A DNA stretch of 13,002 bases from Desulfobacterales bacterium (GCA_022361535.1 JAKSAU010000559.1:1-13002); one strand, 5' to 3'. Counted from the first letter of the stretch, positions 1-8,606 are shown. The notes: generated from the sequence alone by a model not told the origin. Numbers and translations: made by a program.

Positions 1-25
1 AAGTGGATGTTTGTCTCGGTGTTTA

Positions 26-160
26 GACCGTTGCATGGGTCGGCGGTAAAGTGGCGTGGATCATGATTAGTTCAGGACAGAATACCTCATGAACCCTCGC
101 TGCTTTCCGGTCAGGACGACCGGGAGCACTTTAACGGAAACGACCACCCATGCAACGGTC
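26..160. other. Unidentified long inverted repeat / candidate structured RNA
   Basis: The outer arms 26-40 and 146-160 are perfectly complementary over 15 bp. The pairing continues inward with bulges (42-45 with 141-145) and a 7-bp helix (47-53 with 127-133). Inside sit two hairpins: 70-94 (5-bp base) and 107-123 (a perfect 6-bp stem with a 5-base loop). The whole is a Y-shaped fold of about 135 bases. On the plus strand the closing stem is followed by GGGTTTT, a weak terminator-like tail; the minus strand has no T run. I do not recognise the family. A 6S-like RNA, another small RNA or a mobile palindromic element are all possible. There is no open reading frame in it. Its promoter, if it has one, would lie largely outside the window. 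Confidence 0.5.
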
Positions 161-311
161 GGGTTTTAGAACTAAAGATAAAAAACAGTTCAGGTAGTTT
201 TATTGTTGTTTTGTTTAAGAAAAGAGCAAATGAGTTCCGTTGTCACATTGATAGGCAATAAAACATGCATGATTGCTGCTTGAACAGCCTTTGTTTTGAA
301 TCTATTCCAGC
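161..311. other. AT-rich intergenic stretch without a gene
   Basis: The rest of the 376-base leading gap lies between the inverted repeat and the radA promoter. It is AT-rich, with only short self-complementary pieces such as gcaat (253-257) matched by attgc about 12 bases later. No ORF with a ribosome binding site is visible, and I see no riboswitch or attenuator signature. Confidence 0.5.
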
Positions 312-340
312 TTGATAGAAAAAACCTAAAATGGTATATT
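312..340 (+). promoter_or_regulatory. Sigma70-type promoter for radA operon
   Basis: TTGATA at 312-317 and TATATT at 335-340 are separated by exactly 17 bases, a near-consensus housekeeping promoter. Transcription would start near 347, about 30 bases before the radA start codon. It would drive radA, rlmE and the yebC-family gene, which are closely packed. Confidence 0.7.
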
Positions 341-376
341 CATTCGATTTTCAATCTGTAAACAGATAGATGAGAC

Positions 377-1753
377 GTGGTAAAGAAAAAGGATAAAACT
401 ATATATCGCTGCAAGTCCTGCGGCGCACAGACACCAAAGTGGATGGGCCAATGCCCTGAATGCGGTGATTGGGACAGCCTGATTGAAGAAAAGCTGGTGG
501 CACGTACACCTGGTAAGGCTGGTGCCGGACGACCTGCTTTGGCAGCAAAACCGGTTCCCATAGATTCGGTGGAAGTGTTTGAAGCATTACGTCTGCGCAC
601 CGGGATCGATGAATTTGACCGGGTACTGGGCGGCGGCATTGTTGACGGGTCCCTGGTCCTTATCGGAGGTGATCCCGGTATTGGTAAATCCACACTCATG
701 CTCCAGGTGCTGTCCACATTATCAGGGGCTGGTAAAAAGTGCTTGTACGTATCCGGTGAAGAATCTATCGGCCAGATTTCAATGCGGGGAAAACGCCTGG
801 ATTCATCAAGTGATTCTTTGTTTGTGGTATCTGAAACAGATCTTGATGCCATTTTGTCCATGGCTGAAAAAGATGACTATGATGCCATGGTGATTGATTC
901 CATCCAGACTGTATTTCACCCGGATGTGAACTCTACGCCTGGCAGTGTTACCCAGATCCGGGAAGCATCCATGCAGTTTATGCGCCTTGCAAAAACAGTC
1001 GGCATTCCCATTTTCCTCGTCGGCCACGTTACAAAGGGTGGTGCCATCGCAGGCCCCAGAATCATGGAGCACATGGTAGATACGGTCCTATATTTTGAAG
1101 GGGATAAAAGCCATATTTTCAGAATCCTTCGGGCAGTGAAAAACAGGTTTGGCTCAACAAATGAGATCGGTGTGTTTGAGATGAGAGAGCAAGGGTTGAC
1201 CCAGGTGCCAAATCCTTCTGCGGTATTTTTGTCCGAAAGATCCTCTGTGGCACCGGGTTCTGTGGTAACAGCCAGTATGGAAGGCTCGCGCCCTATACTT
1301 GTTGAAATACAAGGACTGGTTTCCAGCACCGGACTTGGCACACCACGGCGCACTGTGCTTGGGTTAGACAGCCACAGAGTGGCTCTGATTGTGGCAGTCA
1401 TGGAAAAACGGTTGGGTATGAACTTGGCAGGACTTGATATATTCATGAATGTTACAGGTGGTGTAAGGATTGCCGAGCCTGCAGCCGACCTTGCCATTGC
1501 CGCAGCCCTGGCAAGCAGTTTTTTGGATAAACCTGTGCACAAGGAAACAACCCTGATCGGTGAGGTCGGCCTGACCGGTGAGATCCGTGCGGTCAGCCAT
1601 GCACAGGCCAGGATAAAAGAGGCGGCAAAAATGGGATTTACACGGTGTCTTGTTCCGACTGCCACCATGAAGCAATTGTCAAAAATCAAAGGAATGACCA
1701 TCGAGAGTATCAGTTTCTTAAAAGATGCCATGGAGGTTTTGTTTGAAGGGTAA
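377..1753 (+). CDS. radA: DNA repair protein RadA
   Basis: RadA is a RecA-like ATPase that helps process recombination intermediates, including branch migration, during DNA repair in the cytoplasm. The 458-residue protein has the complete family layout. An N-terminal four-cysteine zinc finger uses C12, C15, C26 and C29. A RecA-type ATPase core follows with Walker A GGDPGIGKST at residues 97-106, then the RadA-specific KNRFG motif at 255-259. The C-terminal third is a Lon-protease-like domain. The length matches the E. coli protein (about 460). The start is GTG at 377, preceded by only a weak GA-rich ribosome binding site; an ATG at 370 is out of frame and opens a short ORF only. It is the first gene of an operon, and its last 11 bases overlap rlmE. 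Confidence 0.97.
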   Translation: MVKKKDKTIYRCKSCGAQTPKWMGQCPECGDWDSLIEEKLVARTPGKAGAGRPALAAKPVPIDSVEVFEALRLRTGIDEFDRVLGGGIVDGSLVLIGGDPGIGKSTLMLQVLSTLSGAGKKCLYVSGEESIGQISMRGKRLDSSSDSLFVVSETDLDAILSMAEKDDYDAMVIDSIQTVFHPDVNSTPGSVTQIREASMQFMRLAKTVGIPIFLVGHVTKGGAIAGPRIMEHMVDTVLYFEGDKSHIFRILRAVKNRFGSTNEIGVFEMREQGLTQVPNPSAVFLSERSSVAPGSVVTASMEGSRPILVEIQGLVSSTGLGTPRRTVLGLDSHRVALIVAVMEKRLGMNLAGLDIFMNVTGGVRIAEPAADLAIAAALASSFLDKPVHKETTLIGEVGLTGEIRAVSHAQARIKEAAKMGFTRCLVPTATMKQLSKIKGMTIESISFLKDAMEVLFEG

Positions 1754-2360
1754 GAAAAAAGGCGGCAAAAGGGGTAAAGGCGGTCAGTGGGCAGACCATT
1801 TGACTGAAAAAGCCAAGTCCCAGGGGTATCCGGCCCGCTCCATTTATAAGTTGGAAGAAATCCAGAACAAGTTTAAAGTGATGAGAAAAGGGGACACTGT
1901 TCTTGATTTGGGATGTGCCCCTGGGTCCTGGATGCTCTATGCAGCCAAGCAGGTGTCGGATCAGGGCCGGGTGTTCGGCATTGATCTCAAGGCGGTTGAA
2001 ATTAAATTGCCTGAGAGCATCACAGCTATTCAGGATAATATATTGAAACTTGAGAATCCCGAGTTCATAAGTGATGTTGATGGATTCAATACAGTGATGA
2101 GTGATATGGCTCCGGCCACCACCGGCAGAAAAGATGTAGATGCCTTAAGATCTTTTGAACTATGCCGGATGGCACTGGACGTGGCCTTGAAAAATCTGCG
2201 TACAAACGGTAATTTTATCTGTAAAATTTTCCAGGGTAATGAATTCAAGGCATTCGAGAAAGAGGTGAAAACCGCTTTCAGGGAATGTAAAATATTTAAG
2301 CCGGAAAGTTGCAGAAAACAGAGTAAAGAAATATATATCATAGCAAAAGGTAAAAAATAA
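1743..2360 (+). CDS. rlmE: 23S rRNA (uridine-2'-O)-methyltransferase RlmE
   Basis: RlmE (RrmJ/FtsJ) methylates the ribose of a uridine in the A-loop of 23S rRNA using S-adenosylmethionine, a late step in large-subunit maturation. The SAM-binding motif DLGCAPGSW lies at residues 55-63. The K-D-K-E tetrad of the family is intact: K36, D121 (in SDMAP), K161 and E196. The N-terminus is rich in Lys and Gly. I chose TTG 1743 because GGAGG at 1732-1736 sits 6 bases upstream. This gives 205 residues, close to the E. coli 209, and begins [10 protein letters not shown]. An ATG at 1725 would add six residues but lacks a good ribosome binding site. The start overlaps the end of radA by 11 bases, which suggests translational coupling. 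The family is often heat-inducible; no heat-shock promoter is seen here. Confidence 0.95.
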   Translation: MKGKKKGGKRGKGGQWADHLTEKAKSQGYPARSIYKLEEIQNKFKVMRKGDTVLDLGCAPGSWMLYAAKQVSDQGRVFGIDLKAVEIKLPESITAIQDNILKLENPEFISDVDGFNTVMSDMAPATTGRKDVDALRSFELCRMALDVALKNLRTNGNFICKIFQGNEFKAFEKEVKTAFRECKIFKPESCRKQSKEIYIIAKGKK

Positions 2361-2373
2361 GGAGGCAGTATCC

Positions 2374-3117
2374 ATGGCAGGACATAATAAGTGGTCGAGT
2401 ATTAAGCATAAAAAAGGGGCGGCAGATAAAAAAAGAGCAAAGATCTTTACCAAGCTGATTAAAGAAATCACGGTTGCAGCCCGCATGGGTGGAGGCGATC
2501 CAGATGCCAACCCCAGACTGAGACATGCCATCACATCAGCCAAAGCTCAGAATATGCCCAAAGACAATGTGGAACGGGCCATTAAAAAAGGTACCGGTGA
2601 CATGGATGGTGTCAATTACGAGGAAATCGTTTATGAAGGGTACGGCCCTGCCGGTGTTGCAGTAATGGTGGAATGCCTCACAGACAACAAGAACCGAACC
2701 ATTGCCGATGTGCGGTACATTTTTTCAAAAGCTGGCGGCAATGTTGGTACGGACGGGTGTGTGGCCTGGATGTTTGATAAAAAGGGATTGATTTCTATTT
2801 CCAAGGACGATTCAGACGAAGATACCCTCATGGAAGTGGCCCTGGATGCAGGTGCTGAAGACATTAAAGATGAGGGTGACAGCTTTGACGTGATCACTGA
2901 ACCTGAGGATTTTGATGCAGTAAAAGATGCCATTGACAATGCTGAGATTCCTTGCCAGATGGCGGAAATTTCCATGATCCCACAGAACACCACTGAAGTA
3001 TCAGGTAAAGACGCTGAGCAGATGATCAAGTTCATGGATGCACTGGATGATTGTGATGATGTCCAGAAATTTTATTCCAATGCCGATATCCCGGATGAAG
3101 CCTTTGATGCCATGTAA
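2374..3117 (+). CDS. yebC: YebC/PmpR-family protein
   Basis: This is a full-length (247-residue) member of the YebC/PmpR/TACO1 family. The N-terminus [14 protein letters not shown] is a family signature, followed by the [10 protein letters not shown] helix region. The acidic C-terminal two thirds fit the usual three-domain shape. The family was long annotated as DNA-binding transcriptional regulators. Later work on relatives, including mitochondrial TACO1, points to a role in translation, relieving ribosome stalling at proline-rich stretches. Which role applies here cannot be read from sequence. A strong GGAGG at 2361-2365 is 8 bases from the ATG, and the gap to rlmE is 13 bases, so it is the last gene of the radA operon. 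In many bacteria yebC instead lies beside ruvC; no ruv gene is in view. Confidence 0.95.
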   Translation: MAGHNKWSSIKHKKGAADKKRAKIFTKLIKEITVAARMGGGDPDANPRLRHAITSAKAQNMPKDNVERAIKKGTGDMDGVNYEEIVYEGYGPAGVAVMVECLTDNKNRTIADVRYIFSKAGGNVGTDGCVAWMFDKKGLISISKDDSDEDTLMEVALDAGAEDIKDEGDSFDVITEPEDFDAVKDAIDNAEIPCQMAEISMIPQNTTEVSGKDAEQMIKFMDALDDCDDVQKFYSNADIPDEAFDAM

Positions 3118-3143
3118 TTTGTTTACAGGATTATATACTGAAT

Positions 3144-3182
3144 AAAAAAAGGAGCTGACAAATCAGCTCCTTTTTGTTTTTG
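3144..3182. terminator. Bidirectional intrinsic terminator
   Basis: An 8-bp GC-containing stem (3151-3158 with 3163-3170, loop CAAA) is flanked by seven As on the left (3144-3150) and a T-rich run on the right (3171-3182). It can therefore stop transcription in both directions: the yebC end on the plus strand and the nadA end on the minus strand. This fits the convergent gene layout. Confidence 0.92.
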
Positions 3183-3196
3183 TACCACTGAAATTG

Positions 3197-4105
3197 TTAT
3201 TTCATATCGATCATTTTCTGAACCGCACCCAAGGCTTTGATGCGAATATCTTCTTCAACAGTGATTTGACCTGAAAGGGTTTCAAGGCTGTTTACGATAT
3301 CTTCCAACTTTGTTTTTTTCATGTCTTCACACAACATTTTATTGGATGCTGCAAAAAACTGCTTGTCAGGATGCGCTTTTGAGATGGGGTGAAGCAGGCC
3401 GACTTCTGTGCCCAGGATAAACTGGGTCGCATCACTTTCTCCTGCAAAGCGGATCATTCCTGATGTGGATTGGATGCTGTCAGCCAGTTCAAGAATCTTT
3501 GGGGGACATTCAGGGTGTGCTATAAACAAGGCATCCGGATGTGCGTCTTTGGCAGCCATAACCTCATCAACGGTCAGGTTGTCATGGAAGGGGCAATAAC
3601 CTTCCCATAGATGAATTTTTTTATCTGTATTTGCTGCAGCATATTTGGCCAGGTTTTTGTCCGGAGTCATAAGGACTTCATCCGCATCCATTGCATTGAC
3701 TACTTTAACCACATTGGCCGAGGTACAGCAGATATCTGAGACAGCTTTGACTGCAGCAGTGGAATTGACATAGGTGATTACAGGAATATTGCCAAGCTCC
3801 TCTTTTCTTTGGACAAGGGCTTCAGGGGTGACCATATCTGCCATGGGACATCCGGCATCAGGATTAGGCATAAGAACTGTTTTCTCAGGAGACAGGATGG
3901 CTGCGGTTTCGGCCATGAATTTTACCCCGCAGCAGACAATGATGTCTGCATCCGTAGCTGCCGCTTTAATACTCATTTCCAGGGAATCTCCGCAGAGATC
4001 TGCAATCTCCTGGATTTCAGCGGGCTGATAGTTATGGGCCAGGATAATTGCGTTTTTTTCTTTGGCAAGGGCTTTGATTTTGTCTTCCATGATTTTGTCC
4101 TGCAT
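3197..4105 (-). CDS. nadA: Quinolinate synthase NadA
   Basis: NadA condenses iminoaspartate with dihydroxyacetone phosphate to quinolinate in de novo NAD synthesis, using an oxygen-sensitive [4Fe-4S] cluster. The three cluster cysteines are visible at residues 86, 171 and 259 of the 302-residue reading, in GCPMA, GYCPFH and MLCEDMK. The N-terminal AHNYQ motif is present at 23-27. It is the short form resembling the Thermotoga enzyme rather than the longer E. coli one. The start is uncertain. The ATG at 4105 has almost no ribosome binding site. The ATG at 4090 (Met6) has AGGA about 7 bases upstream and would number the first and last cluster cysteines 81 and 254, as I recall for the Thermotoga protein. 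It lies 13 bases (or 28) after lolA, as the last gene of that operon. Neither nadB nor nadC is in the window. Confidence 0.95.
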   Translation of the reverse strand: MQDKIMEDKIKALAKEKNAIILAHNYQPAEIQEIADLCGDSLEMSIKAAATDADIIVCCGVKFMAETAAILSPEKTVLMPNPDAGCPMADMVTPEALVQRKEELGNIPVITYVNSTAAVKAVSDICCTSANVVKVVNAMDADEVLMTPDKNLAKYAAANTDKKIHLWEGYCPFHDNLTVDEVMAAKDAHPDALFIAHPECPPKILELADSIQSTSGMIRFAGESDATQFILGTEVGLLHPISKAHPDKQFFAASNKMLCEDMKKTKLEDIVNSLETLSGQITVEEDIRIKALGAVQKMIDMK

Positions 4106-4118
4106 TCTTAATTAATCT

Positions 4119-4787
4119 TTAGTTCATCTCAATGATTTCCACATCTTCCGGTATGGTAAAATCAAACATCCGGGCATCCGGTGTATTGAAATGAATATTG
4201 GTAAAGTAAAACCGGGTGGTATCTCCATAAGTGTTTTCAGTGACCACCAGGTGGATTTCATGGCTTGGCAGATCAACGGTGATAAGTACTTTGGCAAGAT
4301 CAGGTTGTTCTGCTTTGGGCATTAATACAAGTTCAGCAAAATTATCACCGGTTTTGCCAAGGTCTATTTTGAAGTCATTTCTGATCCGCCGAATGTCTGA
4401 TAAAAATGCACCACCGTTACCGGCCTGGAAAAAGGGGGCTGCGCTTCCATGCATTACCTGGTTTTCCTGAGGGCGGTAAATCCAAAGCGTTTCACCATTT
4501 GTCACTATTTCATGGGTGTCCGGGGCTTCATACTGCCACCGCATTTTCCCTGGATGACTGAACCAGGCTTTACCAGTGGCTGTTTCGGTAATATCCAAGG
4601 CAGTGAGCTTGGAAGCCTGTTCAAATCGAGCTGAAAACCCTTTGTTGGCATATTTTTCTTCAAGGCCTGTCAGGATGCTTTCTTTGGTGTCAGCTATGGA
4701 TTTGGTTTCCGTTGCCAAAGCCTGGGACCAAAAGGCTGCAGTAAACGTAAAAAGCAGTCCCAAAATTGTAGTCATGCAGTATTTCAT
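4119..4787 (-). CDS. lolA: Outer-membrane lipoprotein carrier protein LolA
   Basis: LolA is the periplasmic chaperone that takes lipoproteins from the LolCDE transporter in the inner membrane to the outer membrane. The 222-residue precursor starts with a Sec signal peptide: Lys2, a hydrophobic stretch to about residue 20, and a probable cleavage after SQALA at 25. The mature part shows the LolA pattern, including a GKAWFSHPGKMRWQY segment, then NGETLWIY and PFFQAG, and a C-terminal FDFTIPEDVEII. The length is slightly above E. coli LolA (about 203). A GGAG ribosome binding site lies about 7 bases upstream of the ATG. It starts 15 bases after the acyl-CoA synthetase gene and is followed 13 bases later by nadA, so the three are probably co-transcribed. 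Its presence implies an outer membrane. Confidence 0.9.
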   Translation of the reverse strand: MKYCMTTILGLLFTFTAAFWSQALATETKSIADTKESILTGLEEKYANKGFSARFEQASKLTALDITETATGKAWFSHPGKMRWQYEAPDTHEIVTNGETLWIYRPQENQVMHGSAAPFFQAGNGGAFLSDIRRIRNDFKIDLGKTGDNFAELVLMPKAEQPDLAKVLITVDLPSHEIHLVVTENTYGDTTRFYFTNIHFNTPDARMFDFTIPEDVEIIEMN

Positions 4788-4802
4788 TTTTTACTCCGCA
4801 AG

Positions 4803-6392
4803 TTATTTTAAGAGTTTTTCCAGTGCTTTGCGTTTGTCGTCTGCATAGATTCGGCGTAGCTTGGGTTTTTCGATCTTGCCGGTAGGATTCCTGGGAACAT
4901 CCCCGAAAAAGATTTTTTTCAACTGTTTGTACCGGGGCAGTTCCTGCTGGAAATCAATGATATCCTGCTCACACATCATGTTATTGGGTTTAATACTGAT
5001 GATGCCAGCCGGCAGTTCTCCCAGACGTTCGTCAGGTATACCGATGACGGCAATATCCTTGATTTTTTCATGCTTGAGGAAAAAGTTTTCAATCTCTACA
5101 GGGAATATGTTTTCTCCGCCGTAAATGATCATATCCTTTTTACGATCCACCAGCCAGATAAAACCGTCCATGTCGTACCGGGCAATGTCACCTGTGTGCA
5201 GCCATCCGTCTTTGATGGTTTTGGCTGTGGCCTCCGGGTTTTTATAATACTCTTTCATAACCCCGTCGCCTTTGACAATCAGCTCCCCGGTTTCTCCGCC
5301 AGGCAGATGATTACCCTGCTTGTCCACTATCTTAGCTTCCCATCCGTGGCCGGGAAGGCCGATAGGACCGATCCGGTCAGCGTTTTCTACCCCTAAATGA
5401 ACACAGCCCGGACCTGCAGATTCAGTCAATCCGTAGTTGGTGTCATATGCTTGGCCGGGAAAGTGTTTTTGCCAGTTTTCAATAAGACTTGGGGGGACCG
5501 GCTGTGCACCTGCATGCATTAAGCGCCACTGGGAAAGGGTGTGGGCGGAAAGGTCTATCTGTCCGTCTTCAACGGCAATGAGAATATCATGAGCCCAGGG
5601 CACCAAAAGCCAGACAATGGTACACTTTTCCTGGGAAACAGTCTCAATGATCCATTCCGGCTTAACCCCGTTGAGCAGCACACATTTACCCCCGACAAGA
5701 AAAGACCCCATCCAGTGCATCTTAGCACCGGTATGATAAAGCGGAGGAATGCACAGGAACACATCTTCATGGGTCTGTCCATGGTGGGCGTTTTCAACAT
5801 GGCAGGCATGCATCAGCGCTTTATGGGAGAGACGTACGGCTTTGGGTGTGCCTGTGGTACCGGAAGTGAAATACAAAGCAGCATCATCTTCCGGGGTCAG
5901 GCCTACTTGCGGTGGTGTTTTCCTGTCTGCCTCACATACAAACTGGCGAATAGGAACAGCCCAGTCAGGACATCCTGATTCCGGCCCTGTATAAATCCAG
6001 AGTTCCACAAATTGATCCAGTTCTTTCTTGATCTCTTCAAGCCGCTCGATGAATTCAGGCCCGAAAATAAATGCCTTGGCTTCAGCCGTCTTTGTGCACA
6101 ACCCTATTTTGTCTGCTTCAAACCTGAAATTCAAGGGAACAGCCCAAGCACCGGTATAAAGAATTCCAAAATATATGGGCAACCATTCCATAGAATTGGT
6201 CATAAGCTGGACCACTTTGTCCCCTTTGGTGATCCCTTTTTGAATCAGCGCATTGGCTGTTTGAATGCTTTGACAGTGGAAGTCTGCCCAGGTAATTTTA
6301 CTGCGCTGCCCGGAGGCCGGAATACGTTCTACTAAAGCGGTTTTGTCCGGGTAAAGATCATGGTTTTGTGCAAGTATATCGGTGATGATCAT
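4803..6392 (-). CDS. AMP-binding acyl-CoA synthetase/ligase (ANL family)
   Basis: This is a 529-residue member of the adenylate-forming (ANL) superfamily, which activates a carboxylic acid to an acyl-AMP and then an acyl-CoA thioester. The P-loop TSGTTGTPK is at residues 176-184. YGLTES is at 320-325, TGD at 400-402, and the hinge region DRKKDMI follows around 416-422. PTGKIEK with the catalytic lysine K506 is near the C-terminus. All key motifs are intact. The overall style fits fatty- or medium-chain acyl-CoA synthetases, but aromatic or other acids cannot be excluded; the substrate cannot be read from sequence. There is no signal peptide, so it is cytoplasmic or membrane-associated. It is the first gene of the minus-strand operon with lolA and nadA. 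The ribosome binding site is weak: AAGG about 11 bases before the ATG. Confidence 0.9.
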   Translation of the reverse strand: MIITDILAQNHDLYPDKTALVERIPASGQRSKITWADFHCQSIQTANALIQKGITKGDKVVQLMTNSMEWLPIYFGILYTGAWAVPLNFRFEADKIGLCTKTAEAKAFIFGPEFIERLEEIKKELDQFVELWIYTGPESGCPDWAVPIRQFVCEADRKTPPQVGLTPEDDAALYFTSGTTGTPKAVRLSHKALMHACHVENAHHGQTHEDVFLCIPPLYHTGAKMHWMGSFLVGGKCVLLNGVKPEWIIETVSQEKCTIVWLLVPWAHDILIAVEDGQIDLSAHTLSQWRLMHAGAQPVPPSLIENWQKHFPGQAYDTNYGLTESAGPGCVHLGVENADRIGPIGLPGHGWEAKIVDKQGNHLPGGETGELIVKGDGVMKEYYKNPEATAKTIKDGWLHTGDIARYDMDGFIWLVDRKKDMIIYGGENIFPVEIENFFLKHEKIKDIAVIGIPDERLGELPAGIISIKPNNMMCEQDIIDFQQELPRYKQLKKIFFGDVPRNPTGKIEKPKLRRIYADDKRKALEKLLK

Positions 6393-6445
6393 CTATAATT
6401 AGCCTTTTGTTGCGCTATTTAAAATATGCACTTTCAGTACAGGGA

Positions 6446-6566
6446 TAAAAATTTGCCCATATGCAAGGCGCAATCAAACCTGAAACCGGAGTGTACTCTT
6501 GTACATGAGGCCCGATCCTAAAAACAGGTATGTTTGTGAAGCAACGCCGCAGATGGGTGAAGTTTT
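6446..6566. repeat. Palindromic intergenic repeat (MITE/REP-like)
   Basis: A left arm around 6446-6474 and a right arm around 6537-6566 are imperfect inverted copies of each other. They share the pattern TAAAA, CCCAT, TGC and GGCG in the same order, roughly three quarters identical. The interior also folds: ACCTG 6478-6482 pairs with CAGGT 6525-6529, and at the centre TGTAC 6492-6496 pairs with GTACA 6501-6505 around a four-base loop. It has no coding capacity. Such elements are usually dispersed non-autonomous repeats; I associate this style with Desulfobacterales genomes, but only one copy is in this window. It lies in the promoter region of the acyl-CoA synthetase operon and may contribute promoter bases there. 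Confidence 0.65.
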
Positions 6567-6576
6567 ATCTCTGCAC

Positions 6577-6623
6577 AAAAAAATAATCCTGCCGCGGGGC
6601 ATTGTAGCCCACGGCAGGATTAT
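6577..6623 (-). terminator. Intrinsic terminator of dnaK
   Basis: A 12-bp stem (6583-6594 with 6612-6623) encloses a further GGGC/GCCC helix. Read on the minus strand it is followed by seven Ts (complement of 6577-6583). It begins 45 bases after the dnaK stop codon and separates grpE-dnaK from the acyl-CoA synthetase operon, so dnaJ is not part of this transcript. Confidence 0.92.
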
Positions 6624-6668
6624 ATTCAATACCAAACAGCAGACGTGTCTGCCTGCTTTAAAGGCAGT

Positions 6669-8585
6669 TTATTTATCTTTCTTAACTTCCTCAAAGTCCG
6701 CATCAACCACATCGTCATCGTCCTGACCAGGGTTGGCAGCTCCGGCATCTGCGCCAGCGGCTCCTGGGTTATCTGCCTGTGCCTGCTGGTACATAACTTC
6801 AGCAAGCTTATGGGAGGCCTGGGACAGGGCTTCGATTTTGGCCTTGATTTCTTCGACATTATCGGAATCTTTGGTCTGTTTCAGGTCTTCAGCTGCGGCT
6901 TCAATACCTTTTTTGGTTTCCTCGTCAACCTTGTCTCCGTGTTCCTTCAAGGTCTTTTCGGTCTGATCTACAAGGGCCTCAGCCTGGTTCCGGGTGTCAA
7001 CGAGTTCACGCTTTTTCTTGTCCTCTTCAGCATGCATTTCTGCATCTTTGACCATTTTATCTATTTCATCATCAGACAGGCCGGATGCTGCAGTGATACG
7101 GATGGACTGTTCTTTACCGGTTGCTTTATCCTTGGCTGCTACATGAACAATACCGTTGGCATCAATATCAAAGGATACCTCAATCTGGGGAACCCCTCTT
7201 GGTGCCGGCGGAATATCTGCAAGTTCAAATTGACCAAGTGTCTTGTTGCCGGAAGCGATTTCACGTTCACCCTGGAGCACATGAATGGATACGGCAGGCT
7301 GGTTATCGGCTGCTGTTGAAAATACCTGGCTCTTTTTGGTGGGAATAGTGGTGTTTTTGTCGATCAGCTTGGTCATGACACCGCCAAGAGTCTCAATACC
7401 CAGGGAAAGCGGGGTCACGTCCAGAAGGAGAACGTCGTTGACATCGCCCTGGAGAACACCAGCCTGTACAGCTGCGCCCATGGCAACAACTTCATCAGGG
7501 TTTACCCCTTTGTGAGGCTTTTTACCGAAGATCTTTTCAACTCTTTCCTGAACTGCAGGCATACGGGTCATACCGCCGACAAGAACAACTTCATCAACAC
7601 CGCCTGCACCAAGGTTTGCTTCTTTAAGAGCAGTCAGACAGGGTTTTTCCAGGTTGTCCAGAAGATCGGCAACCAAAGATTCCAGTTTTGCACGGGTCAG
7701 TTTAACATCAAGATGTTTAGGTCCTGATGCATCCGCTGTAATAAAGGGCAGATTGATAGTGGATTCAGTCGCAGTGGACAACTCCATTTTTGCTTTTTCA
7801 GCTGCTTCTTTAAGGCGCTGGAGAGCCATTTTATCTGTTCTTAAATCAATACCCTGGTCTTTTTTGAACTCATCGGCCAGAAAGTCAATGATTCTTAAGT
7901 CAAAGTCTTCGCCGCCCAGATGGGTGTCGCCGGAAGTAGATTTTACTTCAAAAACCCCATCCCCGATTTCAAGGACAGATACGTCAAAAGTACCGCCGCC
8001 AAGGTCAAATACAGCAATTTTTTCTTCACCTTTTTTATCAAGTCCATAGGCAAGAGATGCGGCTGTAGGTTCGTTGATAATACGTTTTACTTCAAGACCT
8101 GCAATTTTACCGGCATCTTTTGTTGCCTGGCGCTGACTGTCGTTGAAGTAGGCAGGAACCGTGATAACAGCTTCTGTTACTGCTTCGCCCAGGTAATCCT
8201 CAGCAGTCTTTTTGATGTTGGCCAGGATAAAGGAAGAAATTTCAGCCGGACTATGCTGATTACCCCTCAGGTTAATGCGGGTATCACCATTTTTGGCTGG
8301 TTCAATTATATAAGGAAGAATGGGGATGTCATCTTGAACTTCCTTTGAGTTGAATTTTCTTCCGATAAGGCGCTTCACGCCGAATACGGTGTTTTCAGGG
8401 TTGGTGACGGCCTGCCGTTTTGCAGTTTGTCCTACAATTCTTTCTCCGCTTTCGCTTACAGCCACAATAGACGGTGTGGTTCTGCCGCCTTCAGCGTTGG
8501 TGATGATTTTTGCTTCACCGCCGGCTTCCATAACTGCCACACAAGAGTTGGTTGTTCCTAAGTCAATTCCAATAATTTTACCCAT
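6669..8585 (-). CDS. dnaK: Molecular chaperone DnaK (Hsp70)
   Basis: DnaK is the ATP-driven Hsp70 chaperone of the cytoplasm, working with GrpE (nucleotide exchange) and DnaJ. At 638 residues it is full length. The nucleotide-binding domain shows the phosphate-1 motif [14 protein letters not shown] near residues 5-18, [25 protein letters not shown], and [13 protein letters not shown]. The interdomain linker [14 protein letters not shown] leads into the substrate-binding domain. The C-terminal lid ends in an acidic tail, [11 protein letters not shown], typical of bacterial DnaK. A strong GGAGGA ribosome binding site precedes the ATG. It follows grpE by 21 bases and is transcribed with it. Neither dnaJ nor hrcA is in this window. 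Confidence 0.98.
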   Translation of the reverse strand: MGKIIGIDLGTTNSCVAVMEAGGEAKIITNAEGGRTTPSIVAVSESGERIVGQTAKRQAVTNPENTVFGVKRLIGRKFNSKEVQDDIPILPYIIEPAKNGDTRINLRGNQHSPAEISSFILANIKKTAEDYLGEAVTEAVITVPAYFNDSQRQATKDAGKIAGLEVKRIINEPTAASLAYGLDKKGEEKIAVFDLGGGTFDVSVLEIGDGVFEVKSTSGDTHLGGEDFDLRIIDFLADEFKKDQGIDLRTDKMALQRLKEAAEKAKMELSTATESTINLPFITADASGPKHLDVKLTRAKLESLVADLLDNLEKPCLTALKEANLGAGGVDEVVLVGGMTRMPAVQERVEKIFGKKPHKGVNPDEVVAMGAAVQAGVLQGDVNDVLLLDVTPLSLGIETLGGVMTKLIDKNTTIPTKKSQVFSTAADNQPAVSIHVLQGEREIASGNKTLGQFELADIPPAPRGVPQIEVSFDIDANGIVHVAAKDKATGKEQSIRITAASGLSDDEIDKMVKDAEMHAEEDKKKRELVDTRNQAEALVDQTEKTLKEHGDKVDEETKKGIEAAAEDLKQTKDSDNVEEIKAKIEALSQASHKLAEVMYQQAQADNPGAAGADAGAANPGQDDDDVVDADFEEVKKDK

Positions 8586-8606
8586 AGCAATTCCTCCGAG
8601 ATATCT

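Noticed and set aside
41..60. GGCGGTAAA similarity to the FMN riboswitch
   Set aside because: Only this short string matches. The other conserved FMN elements and the gene context (riboflavin genes) are absent.
98..123. Resemblance to the SRP RNA core (minus strand shares CCGGAA and AGCAGCGA with ffs)
   Set aside because: The match breaks in the conserved loop, the GGTCAGG half is missing, and a genuine ffs is present at 9335-9497. Probably chance.
20..165. Integron attC site or retron ncRNA
   Set aside because: The outer arms do not carry the GTTRRRY/RYYYAAC core sites. No integrase, cassette array or reverse transcriptase is in the window.
916..1731. 271-codon open frame on the minus strand inside radA
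   Set aside because: It is antisense to a complete, clearly conserved radA, shows no recognisable domain, and has the composition expected of a shadow frame.
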